A stretch of 64,000 bases of DNA. Source: JABAAE01 sp905480545. GTDB lineage: Bacteria; Planctomycetota; Planctomycetia; Pirellulales; Pirellulaceae. This document shows, piece by piece, positions 46,044 through 55,319 of this stretch. The notes under the pieces were generated by a model that was given only the letters and a program-made list of their open reading frames with translations, ran no database searches and was not told where the DNA came from. The stretch is taken from NCBI GenBank assembly GCA_943788025.1, contig CALSOR010000012.1, positions 248,001 through 312,000 of the forward strand. The letters run 5' to 3'. How positions within the stretch are numbered: position 1 is the stretch's first letter; every line of letters begins with the position of its first letter. Both the position numbers and the translations under genes were made by a program.

Positions 46044-46565
46044 TTACAAAATGATGGGTCCCGAAGACGAATCGTCATTTCGTTCCCACTCGCGACGGAC
46101 TTCTTGGATTCCGTAAGCACAGAGTTCAAAGCTCTCGCTTAACGTCTCAAGCACTCCTGAATCCGGAGCTTCGTCGTCCGTTGTTTCGATTTGGCTTGCT
46201 ATTTCATATGAACGGCTGCCATGCTCACAGAAGTTGTTGTACTTAGCGGTTCGTTCCCCATTTTTTTGAAATGACTCGGGGAAAACGCCAAGCCAGAACA
46301 GCGTAAAGTCACCGATGTACTGGAGGATCTCGCGTTTGGCATCTCCCAATCGCATGGTGGCCTCGCCTACCAATTCATCTACATCCATGATCGGTTTGCC
46401 AGAGATGCTTCGCACCCGGTAGAAATTGTCCAACCTGACAAATCGAATTAAAAGATTGGTCACATAATTGACCAGCGGCGGATTAACCACGCCCAGTTGA
46501 GTGTGAAAGGTATTTTCAGCAATCCCTGCAAAATACTTTTCAATCGTTTCTTGTCGCTCATGCAT
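46044..46565 (-). CDS. Hypothetical protein
   Basis: A 173-residue soluble protein without signal peptide. It begins MHERQETIEKYFAGIAENTF, has a helix-rich middle (VGEATMRLGDAKREILQYIG, FTLFWLGVFPESFQKNGE) and an acidic C-terminal tail. The composition and codon use fit a real gene. I do not recognise a family or catalytic motif. It faces the pseudokinase gene in the same orientation, 150 bases downstream of it. Confidence 0.7.
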   Translation of the reverse strand: MHERQETIEKYFAGIAENTFHTQLGVVNPPLVNYVTNLLIRFVRLDNFYRVRSISGKPIMDVDELVGEATMRLGDAKREILQYIGDFTLFWLGVFPESFQKNGERTAKYNNFCEHGSRSYEIASQIETTDDEAPDSGVLETLSESFELCAYGIQEVRREWERNDDSSSGPIIL

Positions 46566-46712
46566 CGCAACACCTCAATTAGAATTCGAAAATTCCCCAC
46601 TTAATTAATGTTGTCTAACAACGATTGGTCAAGCTCAATCTGTCTGAATGGCTGCCCAATTGCGGTGGATTGCACGGTTTTCACGGCCTTTAATGGTTTT
46701 TCGGTTACTTTT

Positions 46713-48311
46713 CTAAGACGGAATCTTGCCAGACGTTTTGTCTTTTGGGTTCGATTGCCCACCCTGTTTCGGATTTGTGTCGGTATCATCCTCATTGGTT
46801 TGGGGTATCACCGTTTGCGATTTGTTTTTGTTTTGCTCGTCGATTTCTTTTTGCGGTTTGGACGGTTTCTCTTTTTGTTGTTCAGAATTCTTTTTTGCCT
46901 TGATCGCTTTTTTCTGGGCAGTTGCAACGTTGAAAATGTGACGTTCTTCAAGGTTGTCGTAGGAAACGGTCGTCAATACCTCGTCGTAAGATTCAATCGC
47001 CTCGTCGTATCTTTTATTTAATTCATGTTCGAAGGCTCGATAAAATTTCATGGTGGGGCCCGGCAGATCAAACGCAATGGTTGGACGATTCATAGCGCGT
47101 TGCACGAGGCTCTCGGCTCTGATTCCCACGTACATATCTTCGGCATCTGCAAGGAATTCGGTATCGCCTCGCTTGATCAGATCACGGAGGGTAACCCGTG
47201 CGCGATTCAAGTTGCCATCTTTGTATTCCTGTTCAGCGCGTTGGAAAAGCTGCTCGGGCGATTCGGGCCGAAGAAAGAAAATGAGACTCGCCATGATTAC
47301 GACGATGATGGCAAGTGATGAAACCAAAAACGTGGTGCTTTGGAAAATAGGAACGTCATCTTCTGGTCGTTTTTTGCTTTTCAGCCCCAACGCCTTTTTG
47401 GCCTCGGTTTTGTCCTTGCCCGCCGTCAATGGACTGAAGCCACTCACCATCTTTTCGGCGAAGCCAGTCCCATCACGATCGGCACGTCGCACGTCATCTA
47501 GGGCAACGATGACCGAACGAGCACTGAACGGACGTTTGGCCGGATCGATTTCAAGAAGAGACGCAACCACTTTCTCCATCCACATCGGACATTCCAAAGT
47601 GAATTCAGAAATTAACGGTGCTCGTTTAATCCCTTTTTGCTTTGCAAGAGTTGCAAAGGAATCGGCGGTGTAAGGTATTTTTCCGGTGAGCATTTCAAAA
47701 AGAATGATGCCCAACGAATAAAAGTCGCTTTTGGCAGTACCCTTTTCCCCCGCGAATTGCTCCGGCGGAAGGTATGCCGCAATGTCCATCGATTTTTTTC
47801 GAACCGAATCCCATCGTTTTTTTTTGGATCGGTTTAATCGCAGATCAGTGACTTTCACTTGGCCGTCCGGCGTGATCAAAATTTTGTCTGGCGTTAACTT
47901 CAAATGCACCATTTCTTGAGAGTGAAGGTACTCAAGACAGCAAGCAATTTGGCGGGCGTAATCTGACGCTTGCTCCCAGTTTAACTTGCTGCGACGTGAT
48001 AGGATCGCTGACAGTGGCTCGCCATCGACAAGCTCAAGTGCAAAAAAAATATTTCCGTTTTCCATCCCCGCACCATGAACCTTCACCAAGTTCGGATGAT
48101 TCAATTGCTTGAGGATTTTGGTCTCGCGCTGAATTCGGCTTATCGCTTTTGCGGGCGGTACGTCCGGTGGGACTTTGATAAACTTCAACGCAACATCGCG
48201 ATGCTGTTCCGTTTGTGTTGCTCGATATACGTGATGCCGTTTGTGAGGTCCAAGTTTGTCATGTACCGAAAACGGACCGATGCGAGTGCCTTTCACAACC
48301 CAAGCCCTCAA
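46713..48311 (-). CDS. Membrane-bound protein-kinase-like protein, probably a pseudokinase
   Basis: A 532-residue Hanks-type kinase fold. VAIK Lys43 (DVALKFIK) and the alpha-C Glu63 are present, but the glycine loop is missing (KLGPHKRHHVY), HRDLKPxN is changed to HLKLTPDK (residues 136-143) and DFG to DLR (156-158). The catalytic Asp and Mg-binding Asn are therefore absent. APE is replaced by PPE, while SDFYSLGIILFEMLTG is standard. One transmembrane helix lies near 328-350, followed by a TPR-like region and a Lys/Asn-rich tail. It probably works as a binding scaffold or an atypical kinase. No regulator is adjacent. Confidence 0.88.
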   Translation of the reverse strand: MRAWVVKGTRIGPFSVHDKLGPHKRHHVYRATQTEQHRDVALKFIKVPPDVPPAKAISRIQRETKILKQLNHPNLVKVHGAGMENGNIFFALELVDGEPLSAILSRRSKLNWEQASDYARQIACCLEYLHSQEMVHLKLTPDKILITPDGQVKVTDLRLNRSKKKRWDSVRKKSMDIAAYLPPEQFAGEKGTAKSDFYSLGIILFEMLTGKIPYTADSFATLAKQKGIKRAPLISEFTLECPMWMEKVVASLLEIDPAKRPFSARSVIVALDDVRRADRDGTGFAEKMVSGFSPLTAGKDKTEAKKALGLKSKKRPEDDVPIFQSTTFLVSSLAIIVVIMASLIFFLRPESPEQLFQRAEQEYKDGNLNRARVTLRDLIKRGDTEFLADAEDMYVGIRAESLVQRAMNRPTIAFDLPGPTMKFYRAFEHELNKRYDEAIESYDEVLTTVSYDNLEERHIFNVATAQKKAIKAKKNSEQQKEKPSKPQKEIDEQNKNKSQTVIPQTNEDDTDTNPKQGGQSNPKDKTSGKIPS

Positions 48312-48659
48312 GAAAAGTGATTACACAGTTAGAAAAATCCCATTGGATTTGCCGTTGATTCAACATGTGGCGAGAAAATGCTCACACGAACTCTTGCCTT
48401 TTATACGCCCATTTCCGGAGATTTGTTTCAGCAAAGAACACGCGAATCTCGTTTTGAGATTTTTCGCTCATGCTGAGATGGTTTTTAGAAAAAATTGTTC
48501 CGTCTTAACCAATCGGGCAACGCGAATCCGAAGCATTCCGCCAATGTCGAGTGGGAGCAAGTCTTGTGCCGAAGAATAAAAAGAACAATTATTTGCAAGG
48601 TTATCGGGCATTATTCCAATCAAGTTCATCGAAATGCAGGGAGGATCTTGCCCATAAGG
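48312..48659. other. Intergenic, no gene seen
   Basis: Only short, overlapping frames without protein character. The pseudokinase promoter should lie just above 48311. Confidence 0.4.
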
Positions 48660-49184
48660 TTAATCCGATGGATTTGTTAAAGCTTGTCGGCAGTATTCAT
48701 ATAACGCCATGGCAGTGGCAGTTGCGGCGTTATAACTGAAGGGCAAGCCAAAAACAGGGATTTCGATTGTCGCGTCCAATAGGCCCAGAACATCGTTTGT
48801 TATACCGTTGCGTTCATGGCCGATCACCAATGCCATTCTTTTTGGGAATGGGTAGTCGTAGATGCGCGTTGAGTTTGTCGTCTGTTCAAGCCCGACAAGC
48901 ACATATCCGTCCGATTTAAGTCTTTTAAGCGTTGGGGGCAGCGATTGTCTTCGCTCAAACTCGATGGTCTCGCTCGCGTCGCGGGCAATCTTCCGATCAA
49001 TTTTCGCATTGCCTTCGATGATCATTTTTTTTACGCCACAGCAACCCGCCGCTCGCGCAATTCGCGAAAGATTGACATTGCTTCGAAGTTGTGGGACGAC
49101 AACCAATAACTCGCGATTGGTTGGCAGTTTTTCGAGTGGTTTATGCCGCTCATGCAGGAATAACTGTTTATTTGGATCAAGCAT
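48660..49184 (-). CDS. SpoU/TrmH-family RNA 2'-O-methyltransferase
   Basis: A 174-residue SPOUT methyltransferase. The three motifs are visible: motif 1 in LRSNVNLSRIARAAGCCGVK, motif 2 in MALVIGHERNGIT and motif 3 in IEIPVFGLPFSYNAATATAM (S-x-N in place of SLNVS). It methylates a ribose in tRNA or rRNA; the exact target is unknown. The protein is a compact single-domain form. The ATG at 49184 is preferred to 49271, since the upstream 29 residues overlap the neighbouring gene and are unlike the family. It lies 56 bases after the hydroxyacyl-CoA dehydrogenase on the same strand. Confidence 0.85.
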   Translation of the reverse strand: MLDPNKQLFLHERHKPLEKLPTNRELLVVVPQLRSNVNLSRIARAAGCCGVKKMIIEGNAKIDRKIARDASETIEFERRQSLPPTLKRLKSDGYVLVGLEQTTNSTRIYDYPFPKRMALVIGHERNGITNDVLGLLDATIEIPVFGLPFSYNAATATAMALYEYCRQALTNPSD

Positions 49185-49239
49185 TGTAATTTGATCTGCA
49201 TGCCAAGGCGGAATTAACGGGTTTGAAAAGGAGAACGAC

Positions 49240-50385
49240 CTAGGAAAAGGTGCCTGCTGCCGCTTGGTCAATCAACCATTTTGTTGGGTGAAATCGCTCA
49301 CCAAGATTCGCGAGTTGCTTGAGTCGTTGGACAACGTTTTCAGGGCCCAGTGATTCTGCCCAGCCAAAAATGCCACGGGGCGATTCGGGAAAATCTAATC
49401 CTTTGACCAGAGCTAAATCGATCAACGCCGGCGTTTCGACAATCTGCTCCTGCAACAAGATACTTGCCTCGACAAGAACGGCATACATCATCCTTTCGAT
49501 CATTGTTCCGACGATCGGTGAAGGCGATTGAACATACTTTGCAACGATCTCAGTAGCCAACGGTGATTCCAATCCTTTATTCGCCTTTGAGTCGTAGTCG
49601 TAAAATCCTGAGCCCGTTTTTTTTCCAAACGCCTTCTTTTTTACAAGCCTCGGCAATATCGGTGACATGGCGGCCCGATTGCCCAGCTCCAAAAAAAGAC
49701 TCTTTGCAGAAAAATAAGCGACATCGAGGCCAATTGCATCGGCCAATTCAAACGGGCCCCACGGCATTCCGTAGTCACAAGCGGCATGATCAACCTCGGA
49801 AATCATGTGACCATTCTGAAGTAATTGCATTGCCTCGGCGAGGTAAGGAAAAAGTAAGCGATTGACAATGAATCCGGGTGTGTCTTTTACAACGATCGGT
49901 TGTTTGTCGACCGAAGTGAGGAATATGCGAGCCCGTTCCACCGATGGCGGATCCGAATGATCAGACTGGATCACCTCAACCAAAGATCGGCGGTCAACCG
50001 GATGAAAGAAATGGGTTCCAATTAAACGGCTTGGAGTTTCCAGTTGGGAAGCAATCTCGGAGATCTTGATGGTTGATGTATTGGACGCAAAAATGGCCGG
50101 ACTACTACCAATGCACGTTTCAAGTTGCCTGAAAAGCTGCGATTTCGCGACTGCGTCTTCCAAAATGCTCTCAATGATCAAGTCGCATTCACCCAGCCCG
50201 CTAAGCTCTGCAGCGATTGGGCATTCGATTTGGTTTTCTGCGAAAAGTCGTTTGCTAAGTTGATGGGCTTGGTCTTCATTAACGTCGAAAAGGACGATGT
50301 TGACTCCGTGCCGGTGTAACCACTCGGCGATTTGGCCGCCCATTGAACCACAGCCAATCATTCCAACTCGACTTATAAGTGCCAT
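49240..50385 (-). CDS. 3-hydroxyacyl-CoA dehydrogenase
   Basis: A 381-residue protein. The NAD-binding domain starts VGMIGCGSMGGQIAEWLHRH and has FASNTSTIKISEIA. GTHFFHPVDRRSLVEVI (catalytic His) and VVKDTPGFIVNRLLFPYLAE are the family's substrate and dimer motifs. Two C-terminal domains follow, as in the FadB C-terminal part. No enoyl-CoA hydratase domain is attached. It oxidises 3-hydroxyacyl-CoA, either in fatty-acid breakdown or in another pathway. It is next to the SpoU gene only by chance, as far as I can see. Confidence 0.88.
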   Translation of the reverse strand: MALISRVGMIGCGSMGGQIAEWLHRHGVNIVLFDVNEDQAHQLSKRLFAENQIECPIAAELSGLGECDLIIESILEDAVAKSQLFRQLETCIGSSPAIFASNTSTIKISEIASQLETPSRLIGTHFFHPVDRRSLVEVIQSDHSDPPSVERARIFLTSVDKQPIVVKDTPGFIVNRLLFPYLAEAMQLLQNGHMISEVDHAACDYGMPWGPFELADAIGLDVAYFSAKSLFLELGNRAAMSPILPRLVKKKAFGKKTGSGFYDYDSKANKGLESPLATEIVAKYVQSPSPIVGTMIERMMYAVLVEASILLQEQIVETPALIDLALVKGLDFPESPRGIFGWAESLGPENVVQRLKQLANLGERFHPTKWLIDQAAAGTFS

Positions 50386-50487
50386 GAACTGAATTCAACA
50401 GGAATTTGAAAAAGTACTGTCAAGATTTTGCGAACCCGTCAAAAAGGGATGCAACCAAAATGGTCGAACGGTTGCGCCGACCCTAAA

Positions 50488-50862
50488 TCAATAGTCATAG
50501 TCGTAATTCGAGTTAAATCTCCGACGTCGTCGACGCCGGTAGATGTGGCCACGAGAAAGGTGCTCGCCTTCGGTAAACCAGTATCCCCCCATGATCTTAT
50601 AGAAAATCAAAACGATAAAAGCGCCGATCGTTCCAATGCAAAAGCCGAATCCGCTAATCGGAGAAACGACAACTTCCGGTTTAATCAATTTGTAAATCCC
50701 ACAGCCGATGACACTTCCGCCTATTCCCATAATCACCGTTGCGATCGAACCGCCCGGGTCGCGTCCTGGCATGATGACTTTGGCGGTCAGTCCGACCACC
50801 GTTCCAAAACCGATCCAGAGTAGAACGTTTTCAGCTAGCGACGTAATTTCCGATTGATTCAT
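50488..50862 (-). CDS. GlsB/YeaQ-like transglycosylase-associated membrane protein
   Basis: A 124-residue protein with three hydrophobic segments. LLWIGFGTVVGLTAKVIMPG and GGSIATVIMGIGGSVIGCGI match the GlsB/YeaQ/YmgE family, while the C-terminal end is extended by RGHIYRRRRRRRFNSNYDYD, a basic patch and Tyr/Asp tail. The family is associated with stress and the envelope, without a proven reaction. The ATG at 50862 is chosen because the earlier frame has an unrelated 23-residue lead. It may share a promoter with the small gene behind it. Confidence 0.78.
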   Translation of the reverse strand: MNQSEITSLAENVLLWIGFGTVVGLTAKVIMPGRDPGGSIATVIMGIGGSVIGCGIYKLIKPEVVVSPISGFGFCIGTIGAFIVLIFYKIMGGYWFTEGEHLSRGHIYRRRRRRRFNSNYDYDY

Positions 50863-50927
50863 GGATTCAGGCAATGAGTGATCGTTTCTGCATTCTAGTA
50901 ATAACTCCTTATCGGTTGCATGGAAAA

Positions 50928-51212
50928 TCAAACAGAATGAATGTGAGATTCATTTTCCGGTTTTTCAGGAAAAACTGGTAAAAGAAAAGGGGCAGGACCT
51001 AAAACTCCGTCGTGATTGAAACCGGAAGATAGCAATGGGATGCAATCATTGCTGGCGACCGCGATTTTCAATCGGCGAAAAAATGTTGTCTTGAATGTCG
51101 TGAAATAGACGTCTGGGATTGACGGAATTTTTGGATCGGTATGCCCGATCTCGAGAAGGTCGCTTGCCATTTCTTCAGAAACGATTCGACGGCAAATTTT
51201 CTTTCGGCCCAA
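50928..51212 (-). CDS. Doubtful small hypothetical protein
   Basis: The frame encodes 94 residues starting MGRKKICRRIVSEEMASDLL, with FTTFKTTFFRRLKIAVASND in the middle. Composition is passable, but it has no recognisable motif and no strong ribosome site. It could instead be noncoding leader before the GlsB-like gene. Confidence 0.3.
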   Translation of the reverse strand: MGRKKICRRIVSEEMASDLLEIGHTDPKIPSIPDVYFTTFKTTFFRRLKIAVASNDCIPLLSSGFNHDGVLGPAPFLLPVFPEKPENESHIHSV

Positions 51213-51443
51213 CTTAAAATCGTAAGCTAAGAATAACTGACAGTTTTGGGTTTTCTTATTGGATGGTTTTCGATGTACCGCTATTTGCTTTTTTTGACTT
51301 CGTTTTGTGCTGGTTGTGTAGCGGTAGCGACTTTTCTCGACTAACCGTTTGTCGGGTCACGAAGCAAGTTAATCGTTGACGTAACCTATCTACGACCAAC
51401 CTACTTTGGTTGCATTGAAGCATCGGTTGCCCCTCGAACTGTC

Positions 51444-53330
51444 TTAGGTTGGCATAGAAAACGTGTAACTTGAGTCTACGCCAAGGGGTATTCCAATCTG
51501 CCAGTAGATCAGCAGAGAAATTGCCCAAGTTACCAAAAACGTAATCGAGAACGGCAGCATCATGGCGGCAACCGTTCCGATGCCGGTGCTCTTAACGTAC
51601 TTCTGACAGAAGACGACGACCAACGGAAAGTAGGGCATCATCGGTGTGATAATGTTCGTGGTCGAGTCACCCACGCGGTATGCCGCCTGAGTCATCTCTG
51701 GAGAGATCCCCAGTAGCATAAGCATCGGCACGAAAATCGGAGCCAACATTGCCCATTTCGCAGACGCGGAACCGACCAGCAAATTGACTGCTGCTGAAAG
51801 AAAGATAATCCCCATGATGGTAACCGCCGCGGGCAACTCTGATTCCTTGATAAAGTTTGCACCCTTGAGGGCGATTAATTTTCCAATATGTGAAGTATTG
51901 AACGCATCGATAAACAGTGCAGCGAAGAAAACAAGCACGAGATAGTAACCCATTGTTTCCATTGTCTGTGACATTCCCTTCACGACATCGCGATGATTTC
52001 CGAACCGTCCAGAGACGTAACCATGCACCAAACCCGGTATCAAGAAAAATAGGAAAATGATTGGCACAATCGCATTCATCATCGGAGCTCCGGGGACAGG
52101 CTTGGCTTCGAAGGCAGCGTAGATTTCGCTCTCGCCTCGTTTCACGGCGACAACAACTGGAACATCAGGTTTTAAGTTTTCGAACGCATCGCGTGCTTCT
52201 CGGATTGTTGCGACCGATGTGCTTCCGACCTTGGTGACGAGATCATCGATCAACAAGTGAGCGGTTTTTGCGGGGCCAGCGACGGATACGATTTTCGGTG
52301 GTCGCGATGAGAGGTCCTCATCCATTTCGGAAGCGTCGCCTTCACCGGCGTTTGCTTCCGCGTCGCTGTTCATGAATTCGATTCCATATTGAACCTCAGT
52401 GTTCTTGTAGGAATCCAGCTGTCCCAACGAATCCCGTAGCGTTGAATTCTGGGGAAACGCCCAAAGTACCAATAAGATCGCACCCACGAGGACTGATAGC
52501 ATCCCGCATTTCATCCCAGTAACTTCAGCGTCACTCAAATCGTCCAAGGTTGGCATGTCATCAGGGTTACCGTCGACAGGTGTATTTTTCAGTCGAGGTT
52601 CAATGACCCAATCGGTTAGAAACCATCCGATCAAAACAATTAGGATGGATGATGCTGCCGTAAAGTAGATGTTGCAAAGAGGATTTACCGCGTATGCAGA
52701 ATCCACCTGCTCTGCACCCGCTTGAGTGAATCCCGCGAGAAGCGGATCGATTCCCGATGGAATGAAATTCGCACTAAATCCGCCAGATACGCCAGCAAAG
52801 GCTGCTGCAATTCCGGCCAGTGGATGCCGTCCCGCTGCGTAAAACATAACGCCGCCGATCGGTATCACTAAAACGTATCCAGCATCCGCCGCGGTATGGC
52901 TAACCACTGCAACCAAAATCAACATTGGCGTTAACAACGATTTCGGTGTCGCGATCAACATCGTTTTCAGTACAGCATTAATAAATCCTGATTTTTCAGC
53001 GACACCAACACCGAGTAATGCAACGAGGACCACACCTAATGGGTGAAACCCAACAAATATTTCAACCATCCTAGAGAGGAAATCGGCGCCCTTTTCCAAG
53101 GAAATAAGATTCACGACTTTAATCGGTTCTGAGGCGCCGGGCATCGTCTCGGTAAACGTCATCGTGGAGAATATTGCAGACATGCCCCAGACAGCGAACA
53201 GCCCAACAAGAAACAACACGGCGGGGTCGGGAAGTTTGTTTCCCATCCACTCAATGAAATCGAGGAATCGCACGATCAGGCTTTTGCTAGAAGCCGCATT
53301 GGTTTTAGGAGATTCTTTTGGATCCGACAT
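51444..53330 (-). CDS. AbgT-family transporter with an inserted PDZ-like domain
   Basis: A 628-residue polytopic protein; AbgT members are usually about 510. Signature segments are FVGFHPLGVVLVALLGVGVA, AVVSHTAADAGYVLVIPIGG and NFIPSGIDPLLAGFT in the first half, and IVPIIFLFFLIPGL, LIALKGANF and VGSASAKWAMLAPIFVPMLM in the second. Between the central helices, residues about 311-409 form a soluble insert with the acidic run GEGDASEMDEDL and a PDZ-like pattern (GPAKTAHLLIDDLVTKVGST, then PVVVAVKRGESEIYAAFEA). AbgT proteins carry p-aminobenzoyl-glutamate or sulfonamide-type anions; the insert would lie on one face and may sense a peptide. It stands alone. Confidence 0.88.
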   Translation of the reverse strand: MSDPKESPKTNAASSKSLIVRFLDFIEWMGNKLPDPAVLFLVGLFAVWGMSAIFSTMTFTETMPGASEPIKVVNLISLEKGADFLSRMVEIFVGFHPLGVVLVALLGVGVAEKSGFINAVLKTMLIATPKSLLTPMLILVAVVSHTAADAGYVLVIPIGGVMFYAAGRHPLAGIAAAFAGVSGGFSANFIPSGIDPLLAGFTQAGAEQVDSAYAVNPLCNIYFTAASSILIVLIGWFLTDWVIEPRLKNTPVDGNPDDMPTLDDLSDAEVTGMKCGMLSVLVGAILLVLWAFPQNSTLRDSLGQLDSYKNTEVQYGIEFMNSDAEANAGEGDASEMDEDLSSRPPKIVSVAGPAKTAHLLIDDLVTKVGSTSVATIREARDAFENLKPDVPVVVAVKRGESEIYAAFEAKPVPGAPMMNAIVPIIFLFFLIPGLVHGYVSGRFGNHRDVVKGMSQTMETMGYYLVLVFFAALFIDAFNTSHIGKLIALKGANFIKESELPAAVTIMGIIFLSAAVNLLVGSASAKWAMLAPIFVPMLMLLGISPEMTQAAYRVGDSTTNIITPMMPYFPLVVVFCQKYVKSTGIGTVAAMMLPFSITFLVTWAISLLIYWQIGIPLGVDSSYTFSMPT

Positions 53331-54156
53331 GTTTAGATCGTCCGAATATGAAAGGATGATTTGGGCGGATTTTTAAATTAAAGCAACGCCACTGTCTTAA
53401 GCAAAACAACATTATGATCGGCAATAATTTCGCACGAAAGAGGTAGCCGGATCTTGTCTTTACGTTCGTCTGTTTCGCATTTTTGGGGACTCGACAACCG
53501 ATTGCAAGGTAGCGTGTGTGCGTCTGCGTCTGCGCGTGCGACGAATCTGTTTGTTGTGGCGTTCTCACACAACCTTTTACTTTGCCCGATAGCACCAGCA
53601 TTTGCATTTGCTCTGCTTCGCATCTGTCACAAGAAGTTTTCATCACCAGCTCGAACAACGGACGGAATCGTTGGGGATTTCAGATCGCTATTGCGATAAT
53701 GCAACCCACATATTGCCAATGATAGTCACACAAATTACCGGCGGGATTGTCGTTGAATTCGCTGCAAAACTGCGCTATAGAATGTCATTTGAAGTTTAGG
53801 CCAAGAATTTGAATCACTGGCGAGGTGGCGGAGTCTAGCGAGTTCATCACCGGTTTAGTCGACCGGTCTATTGGTAGCGGTTGTCTTACGTTTGATGTTT
53901 CCATCGGTATTCTGGGGAAACGGCAGTTTGGGGAAATGGTGGTTTGGGGAAATGGTGGTTTGGGGAAATGGTGGTTGGCCATCGAGGATTGTATATGTCG
54001 TCATTGCAATTGTGGGACCGATTGCAATTTTGGGAGTCGTTTTGTTCGTGTTAAAGAGAGGGCACGATACGCTCATCGAACTTTCTCATTGTGGATTAAC
54101 GTATTGAATGGCACGGATTATACTGTTTCGTTTACAAATATTGCTTCCGCTTGATT
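53331..54156. other. Intergenic region with tandem repeats
   Basis: About 820 bases lie between the divergent AbgT and NHL-propeller genes. Short frames are open in several directions, one of which (about 53871-54107) could encode a single hydrophobic helix, but none has a recognised family. A 16-base tandem repeat at 53911-53974 is the only clear structure. Confidence 0.35.
53911..53974. repeat. 16-bp tandem repeat, three exact copies and one degenerate
   Basis: TTTGGGGAAATGGTGG is repeated exactly at 53927, 53943 and 53959, and a degenerate copy (TCTGGGGAAACGGCAG) precedes it at 53911. Period 16 breaks any reading frame, so it is noncoding. Confidence 0.85.
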
Positions 54157-54984
54157 ATGCCTGTTCCCAAATTAGCTTTCCCGTTGTTTTTCATTACCTG
54201 CTGGTCACTAAGTTCACAGCTCAACGGACAGTTGCAGTATCCGATCGACGTTGCGGTTTCGGGTGACGACTTAATTGTCGTGGATCGGAATTTGCCTGGT
54301 ATTTTTAGGGTTGCCTCGGATGGGGCGTTGTCTGAAGTTTTCAAGGCCTCCAAGAAATTTCGGACGCCGCTGAATGCTGTTCGGTGTGTTGCGGTTTCGG
54401 CAGATGGCGATTTGTTTTTCGGTGACAGTTCGACGAGACAGATCTATAAATTTGAGGGAGCGAAGCCAATTCCAATTTTGACGAACCGAGTCGGAATCGG
54501 AGTGCCATACGCAATGGTTTTTGACAAAGGCGGGAATTTATTTGTTTCCGATCTCGAAGCGCCAGGAAGGATTTATAAAATCCCTGCTGGAGAAACAGAA
54601 CCACAGCAATTTGCCATTCAGCCGGCAGTCCGCGGACTTGCAATCGATCAGGATGGGAACTTGATTGCAGTAACGGGTCTAAAGGAAGCGGTCTTGAAGT
54701 TCACGCCCGATGGAAAACGATCTGTTTTGATTGATAACCGCCCGTTTGAGTTTCCTAATTCGCTCTTGATTAAAGGAGACGCTATGTATGTCTCGGACAG
54801 TTACAAAAAATGTGTTTGGAAAATTGGTAGCGATTTGAAACCGGTTGCTTGGTGTGTCGAGGGCATCTCTTACCCTGGGGGCATGGCCATTGGCGAAAGT
54901 GACGTATTGGTAACCGATTCGAAGGCGAAAAAGGTGTTTCGAATTTCGCCCGAAGGTAAAGCTGTGGAGGTGGAAATCAAGTAA
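54157..54984 (+). CDS. Secreted NHL/SMP-30-like beta-propeller protein
   Basis: A 275-residue protein with a signal peptide (PKLAFPLFFITCWSLSSQLN), followed by repeated blades of the NHL/SGL type: LQYPIDVAVSGDDLIVVDRN, VRCVAVSADGDLFFGDSSTR, YAMVFDKGGNLFVSDLEAP, LAIDQDGNLIAVTG and YPGGMAIGESDVLVTDSKAK. About six blades are visible. Such proteins bind ligands or have lactonase-type activity. No catalytic residue set is clear. The ATG at 54157 is preferred to the TTG at 54151. A strong hairpin lies directly after the stop. Confidence 0.85.
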   Translation: MPVPKLAFPLFFITCWSLSSQLNGQLQYPIDVAVSGDDLIVVDRNLPGIFRVASDGALSEVFKASKKFRTPLNAVRCVAVSADGDLFFGDSSTRQIYKFEGAKPIPILTNRVGIGVPYAMVFDKGGNLFVSDLEAPGRIYKIPAGETEPQQFAIQPAVRGLAIDQDGNLIAVTGLKEAVLKFTPDGKRSVLIDNRPFEFPNSLLIKGDAMYVSDSYKKCVWKIGSDLKPVAWCVEGISYPGGMAIGESDVLVTDSKAKKVFRISPEGKAVEVEIK

Positions 54985-55009
54985 CGCCGCCCGAGCCAAG
55001 TGGGCGGCG
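54985..55009 (+). terminator. Strong hairpin terminator after the NHL gene
   Basis: CGCCGCCC pairs perfectly with GGGCGGCG across GAGCCAAGT, starting right after the stop codon. TAGGGTTTT follows. This is the best intrinsic-terminator candidate in the window. Confidence 0.7.
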
Positions 55010-55319
55010 TAGGGTTTTGAACCGTCACGGAAAAATTGAATCGTAACTGGTGGTATGCGATCTTTCCGTGCGACACATGGCACTGATTGCCGGGATTCTT
55101 GAGTACAAAGTTTCCACAACTCGGGAACTTTTTGATGCCGAAAGTGGTTGGCGTGATGCCTCCAGCGATACTGAATGTAAGCTCGATTCATTCAAATTTC
55201 TTCCAAGAGCGGATGATCCGGGGAGCCCGGGCTTTCAGCTTTTTCAAAATTGGGATTTCTGGTCATTGACCATCCCAGCGAACGGCGTAACAATGGTGGA
55301 TCACTTTCTGCGGTGAAGT

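Noticed and set aside
53825..54154. Open frame of 109 residues over the 16-bp repeats
   Set aside because: The repeats create the open frame, composition is odd and other frames are equally open.
55050..55316. Open frame of 88 residues before the SRP RNA
   Set aside because: No family match and no ribosome site; it ends against the SRP RNA and is likely leader or chance.
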